A DNA stretch of 64,000 nucleotides from Saprospiraceae bacterium (GCA_020437105.1 JAGQWR010000002.1:1-64000); one strand, 5' to 3'; counted from the first letter of the stretch, positions 35,537-45,836 are shown. Notes: generated from the letters alone by a model not told the origin. A program made the numbers and translations.

Positions 35537-36232
35537 TTACTCTTTTGGGCTGGTACGATCCAATACTTCGTCAACCAGGCCATATGCCTTTGCCTCTTCT
35601 GCTGTCATCCAGTTATCCCGATCACAATCCTGTAAGATGGTATCATAATCTTTACCGGTATGGTTTGCCAGAATATCATAAAGCTCTTTTTGCATTTGCT
35701 TAATGAGCTTGTAGGAAATCTCCATATCCGATACCTGGCCCTGCATACCACCTAATGGTTGGTGGATCATTACCCGGCTGTGTTTCAGACAGGTACGTTT
35801 TCCTTTTTGGCCCGCAGTCAGTAAAACAGCTCCCATAGAAGCGGCTAATCCGGTACAAATAGTGGAGATGTCGGGTGATACGTATTGCATCGTATCATAC
35901 ATTCCTAAACCAGCGATCACCGAGCCACCAGGGCTGTTTACAAACATAGTAATATCCCGTTTGGGATCTGCGGATTCCAGGAAAAGGAGCTGGGCCTGTA
36001 CGATATTCGCTACCTGATCTGTAACAGGCGAACCCAAAAAGATGATGCGGTCCATCATCAAACGGGAAAAAACATCCAGCACAGAGATATTCATCTGACG
36101 CTCCTCAATAATATAAGGGGTCATGCTCTGGGGCATATTGCCCAAATTATACTTGGCAAAGTCTTCCACCCGTTGGCTACTCATGCCAAGGTGTTTGGTG
36201 GTGTATTTTAAAAATTCGTCTTTAGGGAACAT
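35537..36232 (-). CDS. clpP: ATP-dependent Clp protease proteolytic subunit ClpP
   Basis: The 231-residue serine protease has the catalytic Ser132 in [12 protein letters not shown], His157 in [10 protein letters not shown] and the C-terminal Asp in [17 protein letters not shown]. Hallmarks [11 protein letters not shown] and MYDTMQYV are also present. It forms the degradation chamber used by ClpX. The N-terminus is slightly longer than in E. coli. The gene is 70 bases from tig and 25 bases from clpX, consistent with one operon. Confidence 0.97.
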   Translation of the reverse strand: MFPKDEFLKYTTKHLGMSSQRVEDFAKYNLGNMPQSMTPYIIEERQMNISVLDVFSRLMMDRIIFLGSPVTDQVANIVQAQLLFLESADPKRDITMFVNSPGGSVIAGLGMYDTMQYVSPDISTICTGLAASMGAVLLTAGQKGKRTCLKHSRVMIHQPLGGMQGQVSDMEISYKLIKQMQKELYDILANHTGKDYDTILQDCDRDNWMTAEEAKAYGLVDEVLDRTSPKE

Positions 36233-36302
36233 GTCTTCATTTTAATATGGAACCAATATAGGCTAACCATCTAATAACGCCAGATCAATGCCTGTGGTTG
36301 AA

Positions 36303-37691
36303 TTATCCTTCTACAGGTTTCAAAAATTCTTTCTGGAGCTCGTCAAATTTGTCTTCTTTGACCTTCTTAGGTTCCAGTTTGTAAAGATTTTTGAGTTTTT
36401 CGAAGAGTAATTCTGTGAGCACTTCATTTTGAACGCTTTCCACCTGCTCCTCATTCTCCATTGCCCGATCTATGGTGCTCTCAATGAGTGCTTCGTTGCC
36501 ACGTAAGGCACCCAGGTAGTTTTGGAAGCGGCTTCTGAAGCCATTCCGAATATCTTCTTCCGTAACCTGAATCTCAAAATGGCTAAGCATTTTCTCCTTC
36601 ATGAGGCGCCAGCGCAGGTCCTCCGCAAAAAGCGGATATTCTTCCTCGAGTTGCTCTTGTGTGAGTCCCTGGTCCTCATTGCGGTTTACCAACCAGCGTT
36701 TGAGGAAGGCATCCGGGAGCGTGAGTTGTGCTTCATTTTCTGCCAGCAAATGCTTTTGCACCTGCTTGAACAGGATACCATCTGCCTGGTTATCGTAAAA
36801 TTTCGTAATATCCTCTTCCAGGATTTTTTTGGCTTCATCGGCTGTTTTAGCTCGATCTGGTCCGAAGTATTGGCTGAATATCTCCTCAGTTGGCTCAGCC
36901 GGTTTCAGTCGAACCACTTCATTGATAGTAAGCTCAAAGTTTTCACCTACCTGTTCAGCTTCTTCTGCTTCAAGTTGGAGCAGGTGCTTTAGGGCATGGG
37001 TTCTGTCGGCCTTATCTTCTACTTCATAGATGTTGAAGGCAGCAGAGAAGCCTGCTTTTTTTCCAATGATCTTTTTGGAGGCAGCTTCAGTTAAGTCTTT
37101 TACCGCCATGCTGAATGAAGATTCATGTCCGCCTTCACGCACTTTTTTCCCGTCAAGCTCTTTAGCTGAAATGCGAAGAATATCATCTTCTTCAATTTTT
37201 GCATCGACAGCTTCCTGCGTGCCAAAGCGCTTCAGGACGTTGGTTAACTCCTTGTCCAGCGTTTCTTTGGAAACCTGTACTTCGTACTTAGGAAACTTAG
37301 TCTTTTCATCCATTCCTTTGACCTCAAATGTAGGCACCAGGCCCAAGTCAAATTTGAACTCAAAATCCTGGAGATTATTTACATCAAAATCAAAGGGTTT
37401 TTGCTGCTCAGATGGAATCGGGTTTCCGAGGAAACTCATTTGCTCTTTCACCAGATAATCGGTCATTGCTTTATTGACCTCCTTATCAATGATTTCAGAT
37501 AGAACCTGAGGACCGTACATTTTACGGATCATACTTGCTGGTGTCTTCCCTTTACGGAAGCCAGGCATTTGGGCTTTGCCCCGGATTTTTTTGAGCTCCG
37601 CATTGAATAACGGCTGATACTCCTCTGTATTCAATAGAATAGTTAAAGTCGCGTTAAGCGTGTCAATGTCTTCTCTGACAACATTAGCCAT
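36303..37691 (-). CDS. tig: Trigger factor
   Basis: The 462-residue ribosome-associated chaperone has the ribosome-binding segment with GKAQMPGFRKGKTPASMIRKMYG at its N-terminus, a central PPIase/FKBP-like domain (about 155-250), and a helical C-terminal domain. Bacteroidota trigger factors are this length and diverge in the PPIase domain. It helps nascent chains fold. It is the first gene of the operon with clpP and clpX, a common order. Confidence 0.94.
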   Translation of the reverse strand: MANVVREDIDTLNATLTILLNTEEYQPLFNAELKKIRGKAQMPGFRKGKTPASMIRKMYGPQVLSEIIDKEVNKAMTDYLVKEQMSFLGNPIPSEQQKPFDFDVNNLQDFEFKFDLGLVPTFEVKGMDEKTKFPKYEVQVSKETLDKELTNVLKRFGTQEAVDAKIEEDDILRISAKELDGKKVREGGHESSFSMAVKDLTEAASKKIIGKKAGFSAAFNIYEVEDKADRTHALKHLLQLEAEEAEQVGENFELTINEVVRLKPAEPTEEIFSQYFGPDRAKTADEAKKILEEDITKFYDNQADGILFKQVQKHLLAENEAQLTLPDAFLKRWLVNRNEDQGLTQEQLEEEYPLFAEDLRWRLMKEKMLSHFEIQVTEEDIRNGFRSRFQNYLGALRGNEALIESTIDRAMENEEQVESVQNEVLTELLFEKLKNLYKLEPKKVKEDKFDELQKEFLKPVEG

Positions 37692-37883
37692 AGAACCTTG
37701 GAAAATTTATGCTTAGGAAAAAGTTACCCTCGATAACACTGTCAATTTTGGAAAAGTTGATCAGCTATTCAGAAAGGAGGGGAATATGTTGAAATATTTT
37801 ACCGATCGGCAGCTCCTGCACTTATCGGGCTGGTGGAAGTTGAAAATGAAGGATTTTAATAAAAAACCCTCCATTTTCAGTTG

Positions 37884-37965
37884 TGCGGGTGAAGGGACTC
37901 GAACCCCCACGCCTTGCGGCACTAGATCCTAAGTCTAGCACGTCTACCAATTTCGCCACACCCGC
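37884..37965 (-). tRNA. tRNA-Leu(UAG)
   Basis: The minus strand folds as a tRNA: acceptor GCGGGTG pairing with CACCCGC, D-arm GGCGAAATTGGTAGACGTGC, anticodon arm CTAGA-CTTAGGA-TCTAG with anticodon TAG in the loop (Leu codon CUA), a variable arm GCCGCAAGGC as expected for leucine tRNA, and T-arm GGGGGTTCGAGTCCC. The discriminator base is A. CCA is not encoded (CAA follows). Confidence 0.95.
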
Positions 37966-38211
37966 ATGTGTGTCCACTCTATTGTCAAATTGCCTTTTCG
38001 GAACTCCTTTTTATAAATTTGCGTTATGTCTTGTAAACCAACGTTTTATAAAACATTTTTCACGCAAAACTGAAAAAGCTCTGCAAAGATAAAAGGATTT
38101 CGAAAAAATTACCCCAAAGTCACTAATTTTATAGCTTTGTATATTCCACTAGTATCTGGAATGTACTATTTATAGCGGAAAGAGAAACGAAAGTAGGATA
38201 TCGAGAGTACT

Positions 38212-40431
38212 ATGCCTGAGGTAATTAGTCAACAGGAAGAAGAGAAACGATTGATCCAACGGGCATATCGCCAGTTGCTGCGTACAATCAAGAATCCGGA
38301 TGAGCAAGATTCTCAAAATATCCGGAATGCGTATGAGTTAGCCGTACAGGCACATAGCCAACAGCGGCGTAAAACAGGTGAACCCTACATCCTCCATCCC
38401 ATTGAAGTAGCCCGGATTTGTGCAGAAGAACTAGGCTTAGGACCTACTGCTATTGTTTGTGCCCTTCTGCATGATGTGGTGGAAGATACAGATGTAACGC
38501 TTGCTCAACTGGAGGAAACTTTTGGGGAGCGCATTGCCCGTATTGTTGACGGACTCACCAAATTGGATAGCTCCTATAATTCTGAAAGTCCGCAGGCAGA
38601 AAACTTCAAAAAGGTTTTATCGACACTGGTTGATGACGTACGGGTCATTTTGATCAAAATGGCTGATCGTTTGCACAACATGCGTACAATCGGCTCAATG
38701 CCCCGCCATAAACAGCTTAAAATTGCTGCCGAAACATCTTATATCTATGCTCCACTGGCACACCGGCTGGGATTGTATGCGGTAAAAACAGAGTTTCAGG
38801 ATCTCTGTATGAAAATTACGGATCCGGAGCCTTATTTCGAAATAGCGCGCAAGCTTCAGGAAACAAAAAAAGACCGCGAACGCTACATCAATGAGTTTAT
38901 TAAACCACTGATAAAGCATCTGGATTCGATCAATTTGCCCTATGAGGTTTTTGGCCGGCCAAAATCTATTTTTTCTGTCTGGAATAAGATTAAAACCAAG
39001 CAGGTTCCATTCGAAGAAATCTTTGACCTCTTTGCTGTTCGGATTATTGTAGATGTCGAGAAGGTGCGGGAGAAGTCAATTTGCTGGCAGATTTATTCCG
39101 TTGTAACGGATGTATTTAAGCCCATTCCGGAGCGACTGAAAGACTGGATTACCACGCCAAAGTCAAATGGTTATGAGTCCTTGCATACAACCGTTATTGG
39201 TCCGGGCGGCCGCTTTGTAGAAGTTCAGATTCGTACCGTGCGAATGAATGAGATTGCGGAGCGCGGGTTTGCGGCACACTGGAAGTACAAAGGTTTGTCT
39301 GATGGCCCGGATGTTTATGAGGTATGGCTGGATGGTGTGCGCGAACTTTTAGACTACCCAAATAGTGATGCACTAGAATTTCTGAGTGACTTTAAGACCA
39401 ACCTTTTTAACGAGGAAGTTTATGTTTATACGCCGAAAGGTGATATGAAAATGTTGCCGAAAGGCGCAACAGCGTTGGATTTTGCATTTAGTATCCATAC
39501 TGATATTGGATACCATTGTACTGCCGTAAAGATCAATAACCGTCTGGTGCCCTTGGGTTACAAACTAAAAAACGGCGACCAGATTCAGGTGCAGACCGGA
39601 TCAAAGCAAAAGCCGAACGAGGGTTGGCTAAAATTTGTCGTCACCGGAAAGGCCCGTTCGAAAATCCGTTCGGCCATGAAGGAAGAACGGCGGAAGCAGG
39701 GGACCTTGGGCAAAGAAGCCTTGGAGCGGAAGCTGAAAAACATGAAGGTGGAGTTTGACCTGGGTGTAGAAGCGCTGGTGAAACATTTTAACTACAACTC
39801 GCATGTTGATCTCTATTTTGATCTGGCCACAGACAAGGTGCATGTCAGTGAATTGTTAAAACCTTTTCAGGTGCTAGGCGGGCGATTGGTGTTGATTCCT
39901 CCAAAACTTGTGGAAATTCCGGAGGTGCCGGAACCCGTTGTTGAAAAAAGTTCTAAAAGACGAGATAAAACCAATAAGCCCAAGTTGCTTGTCGGAGGCG
40001 AATCAGCGGATAATTACAGCTATTCCTTTGCTTCCTGTTGTAATCCGGTTCAGGGCGACCATATCTTTGCCTTTCTTACGATGAATTCCGGACTGAAAAT
40101 CCACCGGGCAAATTGTCCGAATGCGATGCACCTGATGGCCAATTACGGTTATCGGATTATGAAGGCTGAATGGGGGGCTCAAACAAATTCCACTTTTGTA
40201 GCGGATCTAAAGATTACCGGAATAGACTCTGGTCCCGGGATGATTCAGCGCCTGAGCCACGAAATTTCTACAAATCTCGGATTGAATATCCGAGCCTTTA
40301 ACATAGGAGGCGATGCGGGATATTTTGAAGGTCAAATCAGTCTTTTGGTGCAAAATACGGACCAATTAAGTCAGGTAATTCAAACCTTGAAGAACCTTGA
40401 CAATGTTTCAACGGTTAGTAGAGTAGAATAA
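38212..40431 (+). CDS. Bifunctional (p)ppGpp synthetase/hydrolase (RelA/SpoT)
   Basis: The 739-residue enzyme controls the stringent response by making and degrading (p)ppGpp. The hydrolase domain has the intact HD site HDVVEDTD, then the synthetase domain with FDLFAVRIIVD and SNGYESLHTTVIGPGGRFVE split over about 280-345, a TGS domain (VYVYTPKGDMKMLPKGATALDF near 400-420) and a C-terminal ACT domain (ISTNLGLNIRAFNI). Both activities look intact, as expected for Rel of Bacteroidota. A TAGCTTTG box at 38132-38139 may be its promoter. Confidence 0.95.
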   Translation: MPEVISQQEEEKRLIQRAYRQLLRTIKNPDEQDSQNIRNAYELAVQAHSQQRRKTGEPYILHPIEVARICAEELGLGPTAIVCALLHDVVEDTDVTLAQLEETFGERIARIVDGLTKLDSSYNSESPQAENFKKVLSTLVDDVRVILIKMADRLHNMRTIGSMPRHKQLKIAAETSYIYAPLAHRLGLYAVKTEFQDLCMKITDPEPYFEIARKLQETKKDRERYINEFIKPLIKHLDSINLPYEVFGRPKSIFSVWNKIKTKQVPFEEIFDLFAVRIIVDVEKVREKSICWQIYSVVTDVFKPIPERLKDWITTPKSNGYESLHTTVIGPGGRFVEVQIRTVRMNEIAERGFAAHWKYKGLSDGPDVYEVWLDGVRELLDYPNSDALEFLSDFKTNLFNEEVYVYTPKGDMKMLPKGATALDFAFSIHTDIGYHCTAVKINNRLVPLGYKLKNGDQIQVQTGSKQKPNEGWLKFVVTGKARSKIRSAMKEERRKQGTLGKEALERKLKNMKVEFDLGVEALVKHFNYNSHVDLYFDLATDKVHVSELLKPFQVLGGRLVLIPPKLVEIPEVPEPVVEKSSKRRDKTNKPKLLVGGESADNYSYSFASCCNPVQGDHIFAFLTMNSGLKIHRANCPNAMHLMANYGYRIMKAEWGAQTNSTFVADLKITGIDSGPGMIQRLSHEISTNLGLNIRAFNIGGDAGYFEGQISLLVQNTDQLSQVIQTLKNLDNVSTVSRVE

Positions 40432-40466
40432 AACGCCATGTTTGTTCACCGGTTTAAGTGCGATAT

Positions 40467-40937
40467 ATGAATATGAAGACAGAAGACTCGGTCATAAAAG
40501 AGGTGAAGAATATTTTTTCTGCCCATCTGGAAAAAAATGGCCTTCGGAAAACACCGGAGCGATACGCTATCCTACAGGAGATCTACCACCGGAATGATCA
40601 TTTCGATGCAGAGGCACTCTATATTCACATGAAAAATCAAAATTATCGGGTTAGCCGTGCCACCGTTTATAATACGCTGGAACTCTTAGTAACCTGTGAT
40701 CTTGTGAAAAAGCACCAGTTTGGCAAAAACCTGGCCCAGTATGAAAAATCGTATGGGTTTAAGCAGCACGACCACCTGATTTGTGTGGATTGTGGCAAGG
40801 TACTGGAGTTTTGTGATCCCCGAATTCAACAGATAAAAGATATGATGGGCGACCTGCTTAAGTTCAGGATAACCCACCATTCGCTCAACCTTTATGGTAA
40901 ATGCGATGGCGCTTGTCCGAGAACCATTGACAAGTGA
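40467..40937 (+). CDS. Fur-family transcriptional regulator
   Basis: From ATG 40467 the product is 156 residues. The winged helix has [14 protein letters not shown] and [12 protein letters not shown], the regulatory half has [17 protein letters not shown] with a CxxC zinc site (Cys pair near 107-110) and a C-terminal second pair in GKCDGACPR. Such proteins sense iron, zinc, manganese or peroxide; which metal cannot be read from the sequence. It lies 35 bases after RelA/SpoT. A GTG start at 40458 is possible. Confidence 0.9.
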   Translation: MNMKTEDSVIKEVKNIFSAHLEKNGLRKTPERYAILQEIYHRNDHFDAEALYIHMKNQNYRVSRATVYNTLELLVTCDLVKKHQFGKNLAQYEKSYGFKQHDHLICVDCGKVLEFCDPRIQQIKDMMGDLLKFRITHHSLNLYGKCDGACPRTIDK

Positions 40938-41068
40938 GGTTCTAATTCTATCCGAAATTTCTAATTTTGCACTTGGTTTTTGGAAAACAGAGGCAAGTAC
41001 TTCGTTTCCAGGAATAAATAATAACTGATATACACCCAGGCTTTTTAGCCGTTAACCTGAATATTCGA

Positions 41069-42355
41069 ATGGCAATTGATGTAATACTAGGCTTGCAGTG
41101 GGGAGATGAAGGGAAAGGTAAGATTGTTGACTATTTAGCTAGTCAATATGATGTGGTTGCCCGTTTTCAGGGAGGCCCAAACGCTGGTCATACCCTTAAA
41201 TTTGATGGACAAAAATTTGTGCTCCACACGATTCCTTCGGGGATATTCCGGAAAAATCTGATTAACCTGATCGGAAATGGAGTAGTTATCGATCCGATCA
41301 CGCTGGAAAAAGAGCTAAAAAAGCTGGACGAAGTAGGCACGGATTACAAAGATCGATTGTTTATCGCGAATAAGGCCCATCTGATCCTGCCAACCCACCG
41401 TTATATTGATGCCGCTTCCGAAGCTGCCAAAGGCGTAGAAAAAATCGGATCAACCCTCAAAGGTATCGGTCCTACTTATATGGACAAAACCGGTCGCAAC
41501 GGTCTGCGGGTAGGCGACGTATTCTCTCCTAATTTCCGGGAAAAATATGAGTTGCTTCGTGCCAAGCATTTGGGGCTGCTAAAATTATATCCCGAATTTG
41601 ATTTTAACCTGGAGAAGGAAGAAGCTGTTTGGTTTGAGAGCATCGAAGTATTAAAGAAACTGATCAATGTGGACGGGGAGTACTTCATTAATGATCAATT
41701 AAAACAGGGGAAAAAAGTGTTGGCAGAAGGAGCCCAAGGCTCTATGCTTGACATTGATTTTGGCACTTATCCATTTGTCACTTCTTCCAATACAGTAACC
41801 TCTGGTGTCTGCAACGGCCTCGGCGTTTCTCCGCATCAGATTGGAGAAGTGATCGGTATTACCAAAGCGTACTGTACGCGGGTAGGCGGCGGCCCATTTC
41901 CTACGGAATTATTAAATGCAACCGGTGAAAGACTCCGGGAAGCAGGTGGCGAATTTGGTGCCACTACCGGCCGGCCGCGTCGGTGTGGTTGGTTGGATAT
42001 TCCACAACTGCGTTATACCATCATGTTGAATGGTGTGACCAAATTGGTCATTACGAAAATTGATGTACTGGATGAGTTTGAGGAAATTGGTGTTTCCCTG
42101 GCTTACCGATATAATGGTACTCTGACAGACCGCATGCCCTTTGATATTTGTGACGGGGTGATCGAACCCGTTTATGAAATGCATGCGGGGTGGAATACTG
42201 TTCTATCCGGAAAAACGGATTTTGACGGCCTGCCGGAAGCAGCAAGCAACTATGTAAAATTTCTGGAAGAGAAGTTGGAGACGCCTATTTCTATTATTTC
42301 AGTGGGTCCGGAAAGAGAGCAGTTAATACTCCGGGATATTATTGAGGTTGTCTGA
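41069..42355 (+). CDS. purA: Adenylosuccinate synthetase
   Basis: The 428-residue cytoplasmic enzyme joins IMP and aspartate using GTP, the first committed step to AMP. Family motifs are GLQWGDEGKGKIVD at the N-terminus, GGPNAGHT, GIGPTYMDKTGR, EGAQGSMLDIDFGTYPFVTSSN and GATTGRPRRCGW. Length is normal. It follows the Fur-family gene by 131 bases with no obvious terminator. Confidence 0.97.
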   Translation: MAIDVILGLQWGDEGKGKIVDYLASQYDVVARFQGGPNAGHTLKFDGQKFVLHTIPSGIFRKNLINLIGNGVVIDPITLEKELKKLDEVGTDYKDRLFIANKAHLILPTHRYIDAASEAAKGVEKIGSTLKGIGPTYMDKTGRNGLRVGDVFSPNFREKYELLRAKHLGLLKLYPEFDFNLEKEEAVWFESIEVLKKLINVDGEYFINDQLKQGKKVLAEGAQGSMLDIDFGTYPFVTSSNTVTSGVCNGLGVSPHQIGEVIGITKAYCTRVGGGPFPTELLNATGERLREAGGEFGATTGRPRRCGWLDIPQLRYTIMLNGVTKLVITKIDVLDEFEEIGVSLAYRYNGTLTDRMPFDICDGVIEPVYEMHAGWNTVLSGKTDFDGLPEAASNYVKFLEEKLETPISIISVGPEREQLILRDIIEVV

Positions 42356-42388
42356 TAGCCCAATTGTCTAATTGAACCGAATAATGAT

Positions 42389-44596
42389 ATGAAACGAATA
42401 TTTCTTATCCTGCCCTTCCTCGTATTGGGGCAGATTCTTCCGATGACGGCTCAAAGCCCGATCAGCCTGGAATCTATCTGGTTGGAATACGAATTTTGGG
42501 CTAACTCGGTACCCGGATTTAATTTCCTCAACGACGGTAGCCATTATTCCCGAAAGGAAGGAGACCAAATAATCCGGTACGATTTACTTAGCGGGTCGCA
42601 AACCGATGTATTATTTGAGGCGACACAACTGGAAGGCCAGGCAGGGTTTAATGGCAAATTCTCTGGTTACACTTTTAGTACGGATGAAAGCAAATTGCTT
42701 ATTGAGTCTGAGTCTGAATCCATATACAGAAGATCCAGTAAGGCGAACTTCTTTGTCTGGGATGGTAAAAAGCTGGACTTGCTATTTGACGAAGGAAAAC
42801 AACAGTATGCCACCTTCAACCCTGCCGCCAACAAGGTGGCCTTTGTATATGAGAATAATCTTTATTACAAAGACCTGATCTCTGGTGCAATCGTACAGAT
42901 AACTGCAGACGGCGCCATGAACCAGATCATCAATGGAGCAGCAGATTGGGTCTATGAGGAGGAATTCTCTTTCGCGAAAGCGTTTTTCTGGTCACCTGAC
43001 GGGCAAAAACTTGCCTATTACCGGTTTGATGAAAGCCAGGTAAAGGAGTTTACCCTGACCAACTACAATGATGAGCTCTATCCGGAATATGTCACCTTTA
43101 AATATCCAAAGGTTGGAGAAGCAAACTCTCTGGTGACTATCCATATCTATGATCTGAATACCAAAAAAAGTGTTTCGGTTGACATTGGAAATGAAACGGA
43201 TCAGTATATACCAAGGCTGAAATGGACAAAAGACCCAAATAAGCTTTGTGTATTTCAGATGAATCGGCATCAAAATCAGCTCAATTTGTTGTTGGCTGAT
43301 GTGAAGACCGGTAAAACCCGGCGTTTATTGCAGGAAACCAGTGACTGGTATATTGATATTCATGATAATCTGACTTTTTTAAAAGACGGTAAACACTTTG
43401 TCTGGACGAGTGAAGACGATGGGTTTAACCACATCTACCTCTATGGGATGGATGGGATACTGAAAAGTCAGATTACTACGGGTAATTGGGAGGTAAGCTC
43501 TTTTTATGGGATCGATGAAACGCAAAACAAAATTTATTTCCAGGCCGCAATAGAGAGTCCGCTCCAGCGGGATATCTATTCAATTGATCTGTTTGGAAGG
43601 GATAGCCCTAAAAAGCTAAATACTGAATCGGGCTGGAATAATGCACAGTTTAGCAGCACCTTTGATTATTATGTGTTGAATCATTCTACGGCAAATAATC
43701 CGTCTTCTTATGCTGTTTATGACCGATCAGGGAAGGAGGTGCGTCTGATTGAAGATAATGCCCTGTTAAAGGAGAAGATGGAATTCTATGGGGTTCAGCC
43801 GGTAGAATTTTTTGATTTTACAACCACAGAGGATGTACGTCTGAATGGCTACATGATCAAACCGCCTGACTTTGATCAGACAAAAGAATATCCGGTATTT
43901 ATGTATCTGTATGGTGGTCCCGGGTCACAGCAGGTAACAGATCGATGGGGTGGACAAAACTACTGGTGGTTTCAGATGCTGGCGCAGCAGGGTTTTATCG
44001 TAGCCTGTGTCGATAATAGAGGAACAGGAGGCCGCGGGGAGGAGTTTAAAAAAATGACTTATCTCGAACTTGGAAAATATGAGACCATTGACCAAATAGA
44101 AGCTGCCCGGTATTTAGGCGGTTTACCTTATGTCGATTCAAACCGGATTGGAATATTTGGTTGGAGTTATGGTGGGTATATGTCCACGCTTTGCCTGTTG
44201 AAGGGAAATGACGCTTTTAAGGCAGCAATTGCGGTGGCACCTGTAACCAGTTGGAAATGGTATGATTCTATTTATACCGAGCGTTATATGCGAACGCTGG
44301 AAGAGAATCCGAGTGGATACGCAGATAACTCACCTGTTTATTTTGCCGATATGTTGGAAGGAAATTATCTCCTCGTACATGGTATGGGGGATGATAATGT
44401 GCATTTTCAACACACTGCTGAAATGGTGAATGCACTGGTTGAAGCTAATAAACAATTTGACACCTATTTTTATCCGAATAGGAATCATGGCATTTATGGC
44501 GGAAATACCCGCTACCATCTGTATCGGAAGATGACTGATTTCCTCAAAGAAAAATTAATGAATGATTTCGATCCGGTAGGAAAGATTGATCCTTAA
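42389..44596 (+). CDS. Dipeptidyl peptidase IV-like peptidase (S9B)
   Basis: The 735-residue exported protease has a signal peptide ending MTAQS, an N-terminal beta-propeller (about 30-480) that includes ADWVYEEEFSFAKAF, a DPP-IV family segment with the substrate-gripping glutamates, and a hydrolase domain. The catalytic residues are Ser593 in GWSYGGYM, Asp668/669 in GMGDDNVHF and His700 in RNHGIYG. It would release X-Pro or X-Ala dipeptides in the periplasm or outside. The gene is 33 bases after purA. Confidence 0.94.
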   Translation: MKRIFLILPFLVLGQILPMTAQSPISLESIWLEYEFWANSVPGFNFLNDGSHYSRKEGDQIIRYDLLSGSQTDVLFEATQLEGQAGFNGKFSGYTFSTDESKLLIESESESIYRRSSKANFFVWDGKKLDLLFDEGKQQYATFNPAANKVAFVYENNLYYKDLISGAIVQITADGAMNQIINGAADWVYEEEFSFAKAFFWSPDGQKLAYYRFDESQVKEFTLTNYNDELYPEYVTFKYPKVGEANSLVTIHIYDLNTKKSVSVDIGNETDQYIPRLKWTKDPNKLCVFQMNRHQNQLNLLLADVKTGKTRRLLQETSDWYIDIHDNLTFLKDGKHFVWTSEDDGFNHIYLYGMDGILKSQITTGNWEVSSFYGIDETQNKIYFQAAIESPLQRDIYSIDLFGRDSPKKLNTESGWNNAQFSSTFDYYVLNHSTANNPSSYAVYDRSGKEVRLIEDNALLKEKMEFYGVQPVEFFDFTTTEDVRLNGYMIKPPDFDQTKEYPVFMYLYGGPGSQQVTDRWGGQNYWWFQMLAQQGFIVACVDNRGTGGRGEEFKKMTYLELGKYETIDQIEAARYLGGLPYVDSNRIGIFGWSYGGYMSTLCLLKGNDAFKAAIAVAPVTSWKWYDSIYTERYMRTLEENPSGYADNSPVYFADMLEGNYLLVHGMGDDNVHFQHTAEMVNALVEANKQFDTYFYPNRNHGIYGGNTRYHLYRKMTDFLKEKLMNDFDPVGKIDP

Positions 44597-44619
44597 CTTC
44601 TGGTATAAAACACATCATC

Positions 44620-44934
44620 ATGCTAATCGTAACAACAGCAGATATTCCGGGTAAAAAAATTGTAGAAGTATTGGATATTGCCCGTGGCAGTACGGTACGT
44701 GCCCGGAATATTGGAAGGGATATTTTTGCCGGCTTGAAGAATATTGTTGGCGGTGAAATTAAAGAATATACGCACCTGATGGCAGATGCCCGGGAGCAGG
44801 CACTTGATCGGATGATCGCTGATGCGGAAACCCTTGGTGCTGATGCAGTAGTCAATGTACGCTTTACGACATCCATGGTGATGCAGGGCTGTTCGGAGAT
44901 ATTGGCTTATGGTACGGCTGTGCGGCTAGGTTAA
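44620..44934 (+). CDS. YbjQ/UPF0145 family protein
   Basis: The 104-residue protein matches the UPF0145 (DUF74) family over its length: TTADIPGKKIVEVLDIARG, RARNIGRDIFAGLKNIVGGEI, and LGADAVVNVRFTTS near the C-terminus. Family proteins form small pentameric beta-rich rings with a putative heavy-metal-binding annotation but no established function. The sequence has no signal peptide and is presumed cytoplasmic. It lies 23 bases after the peptidase gene. Confidence 0.88.
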   Translation: MLIVTTADIPGKKIVEVLDIARGSTVRARNIGRDIFAGLKNIVGGEIKEYTHLMADAREQALDRMIADAETLGADAVVNVRFTTSMVMQGCSEILAYGTAVRLG

Positions 44935-44996
44935 ATGCCTGCCGGAACTTTCAGCGGGAGCATGCTGTTTATGGCAGGGTATTCCCAATAAGAATC

Positions 44997-45461
44997 ATGG
45001 AAAAGAAGAAAAAACAAGCTATTGAAATAGTTAATAGAAAGGCCCGATTTCACTATCATTTTATTGATACGCTGGAAGCCGGACTAATATTGACCGGAAC
45101 GGAAATTAAATCGATTCGTACGGGAGCAGTGAATCTGGCTGATGCGTATTGTACCTTTCGGAAAGGCGAGTTATACATTCGAAGTTTGTATATCAAAGAA
45201 TATGATTTCGGGACGTTGGCAAACCACGAACCCCGTCGTACCCGAAAGCTTTTGCTTAGACGAACAGAACTCCGCAAACTCGAAAAACGGGTAAAAGAAA
45301 AAGGGTTTACTATTGTCCCTTATCGTCTCTATTTATCGGAGCGCGGTATAGCCAAAATTGAGATTGCCTTAGCTCAGGGTAAGAAAAGCTTTGATAAGCG
45401 GGAAACGATCAAAGAAAAAGACCAGAAAAGAGACTTGGATCGTATCCGTAAGATCAAATAG
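44997..45461 (+). CDS. smpB: SsrA-binding protein SmpB
   Basis: The 154-residue protein binds tmRNA for trans-translation of stalled ribosomes. Motifs are IEIVNRKARFHYHF near the N-terminus, TGTEIKSIRTGAVNLADAYC, LYIKEYDFGTLANHEPRRTRKLLL and the Lys/Arg-rich C-terminal tail DKRETIKEKDQKRDL. Length is typical. The tmRNA gene itself is not in the window. Confidence 0.96.
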   Translation: MEKKKKQAIEIVNRKARFHYHFIDTLEAGLILTGTEIKSIRTGAVNLADAYCTFRKGELYIRSLYIKEYDFGTLANHEPRRTRKLLLRRTELRKLEKRVKEKGFTIVPYRLYLSERGIAKIEIALAQGKKSFDKRETIKEKDQKRDLDRIRKIK

Positions 45462-45537
45462 TGTTCGTTCTTTTTCGTTAGTGAAGAATTATTTGATGTT
45501 GGTGACAAAAGTCAATTCCTAAATTCGTTAGAATTAT

Positions 45538-45555
45538 TACCTTTGTCTAGACAAA
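45538..45555 (+). promoter_or_regulatory. feoAB promoter with overlapping 14-base palindrome
   Basis: TACCTTTG (45538-45545) is a -7 match. It overlaps a perfect palindrome, TTTGTCTAGACAAA (45542-45555), located where RNA polymerase would start. The feoA leader would be about 55 bases. This placement suits a repressor site for iron control; which family binds is not known. Confidence 0.6.
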
Positions 45556-45611
45556 TTCTAAATAAAGGCTTTGGGCCGGATTTTTAAGATCAGCCCTAAT
45601 AAATAGCGAGC

Positions 45612-45836
45612 ATGAGAGTCATTTCCCTTCCTGAGTTTGCAACCAGACAAAGTGGTGTTATTGACCGTTTTACAGATGATCGACTGGCAGTTAAAATGAT
45701 GTCGATGGGTGTTTTTCCCGGACGTACGATTGAATTGGTTCGGAAAACTTCATTTGGTGATACACTCTATGTTTTGGTGGACAAGCGCGCTTTAGCCATT
45801 CGTAAAAAGGAAGCTTCATGCATCCTGCTGAAATAG
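45612..45836 (+). CDS. feoA: Ferrous iron transport protein FeoA
   Basis: The 74-residue SH3-like protein carries the FeoA core: LAVKMMSMGVFPGRTIELVRK and LYVLVDKRALAIRKKEASCI. It assists FeoB in ferrous iron uptake. Its last 19 bases overlap the start of feoB in a different frame, indicating a single transcript. The upstream palindrome suggests metal-dependent control. Confidence 0.93.
   Translation: MRVISLPEFATRQSGVIDRFTDDRLAVKMMSMGVFPGRTIELVRKTSFGDTLYVLVDKRALAIRKKEASCILLK

Noticed and set aside
35512-35583. N-terminal extension of ClpX
   Set aside because: The extra 24 residues do not match ClpX; ATG 35511 gives the normal start with the zinc domain.
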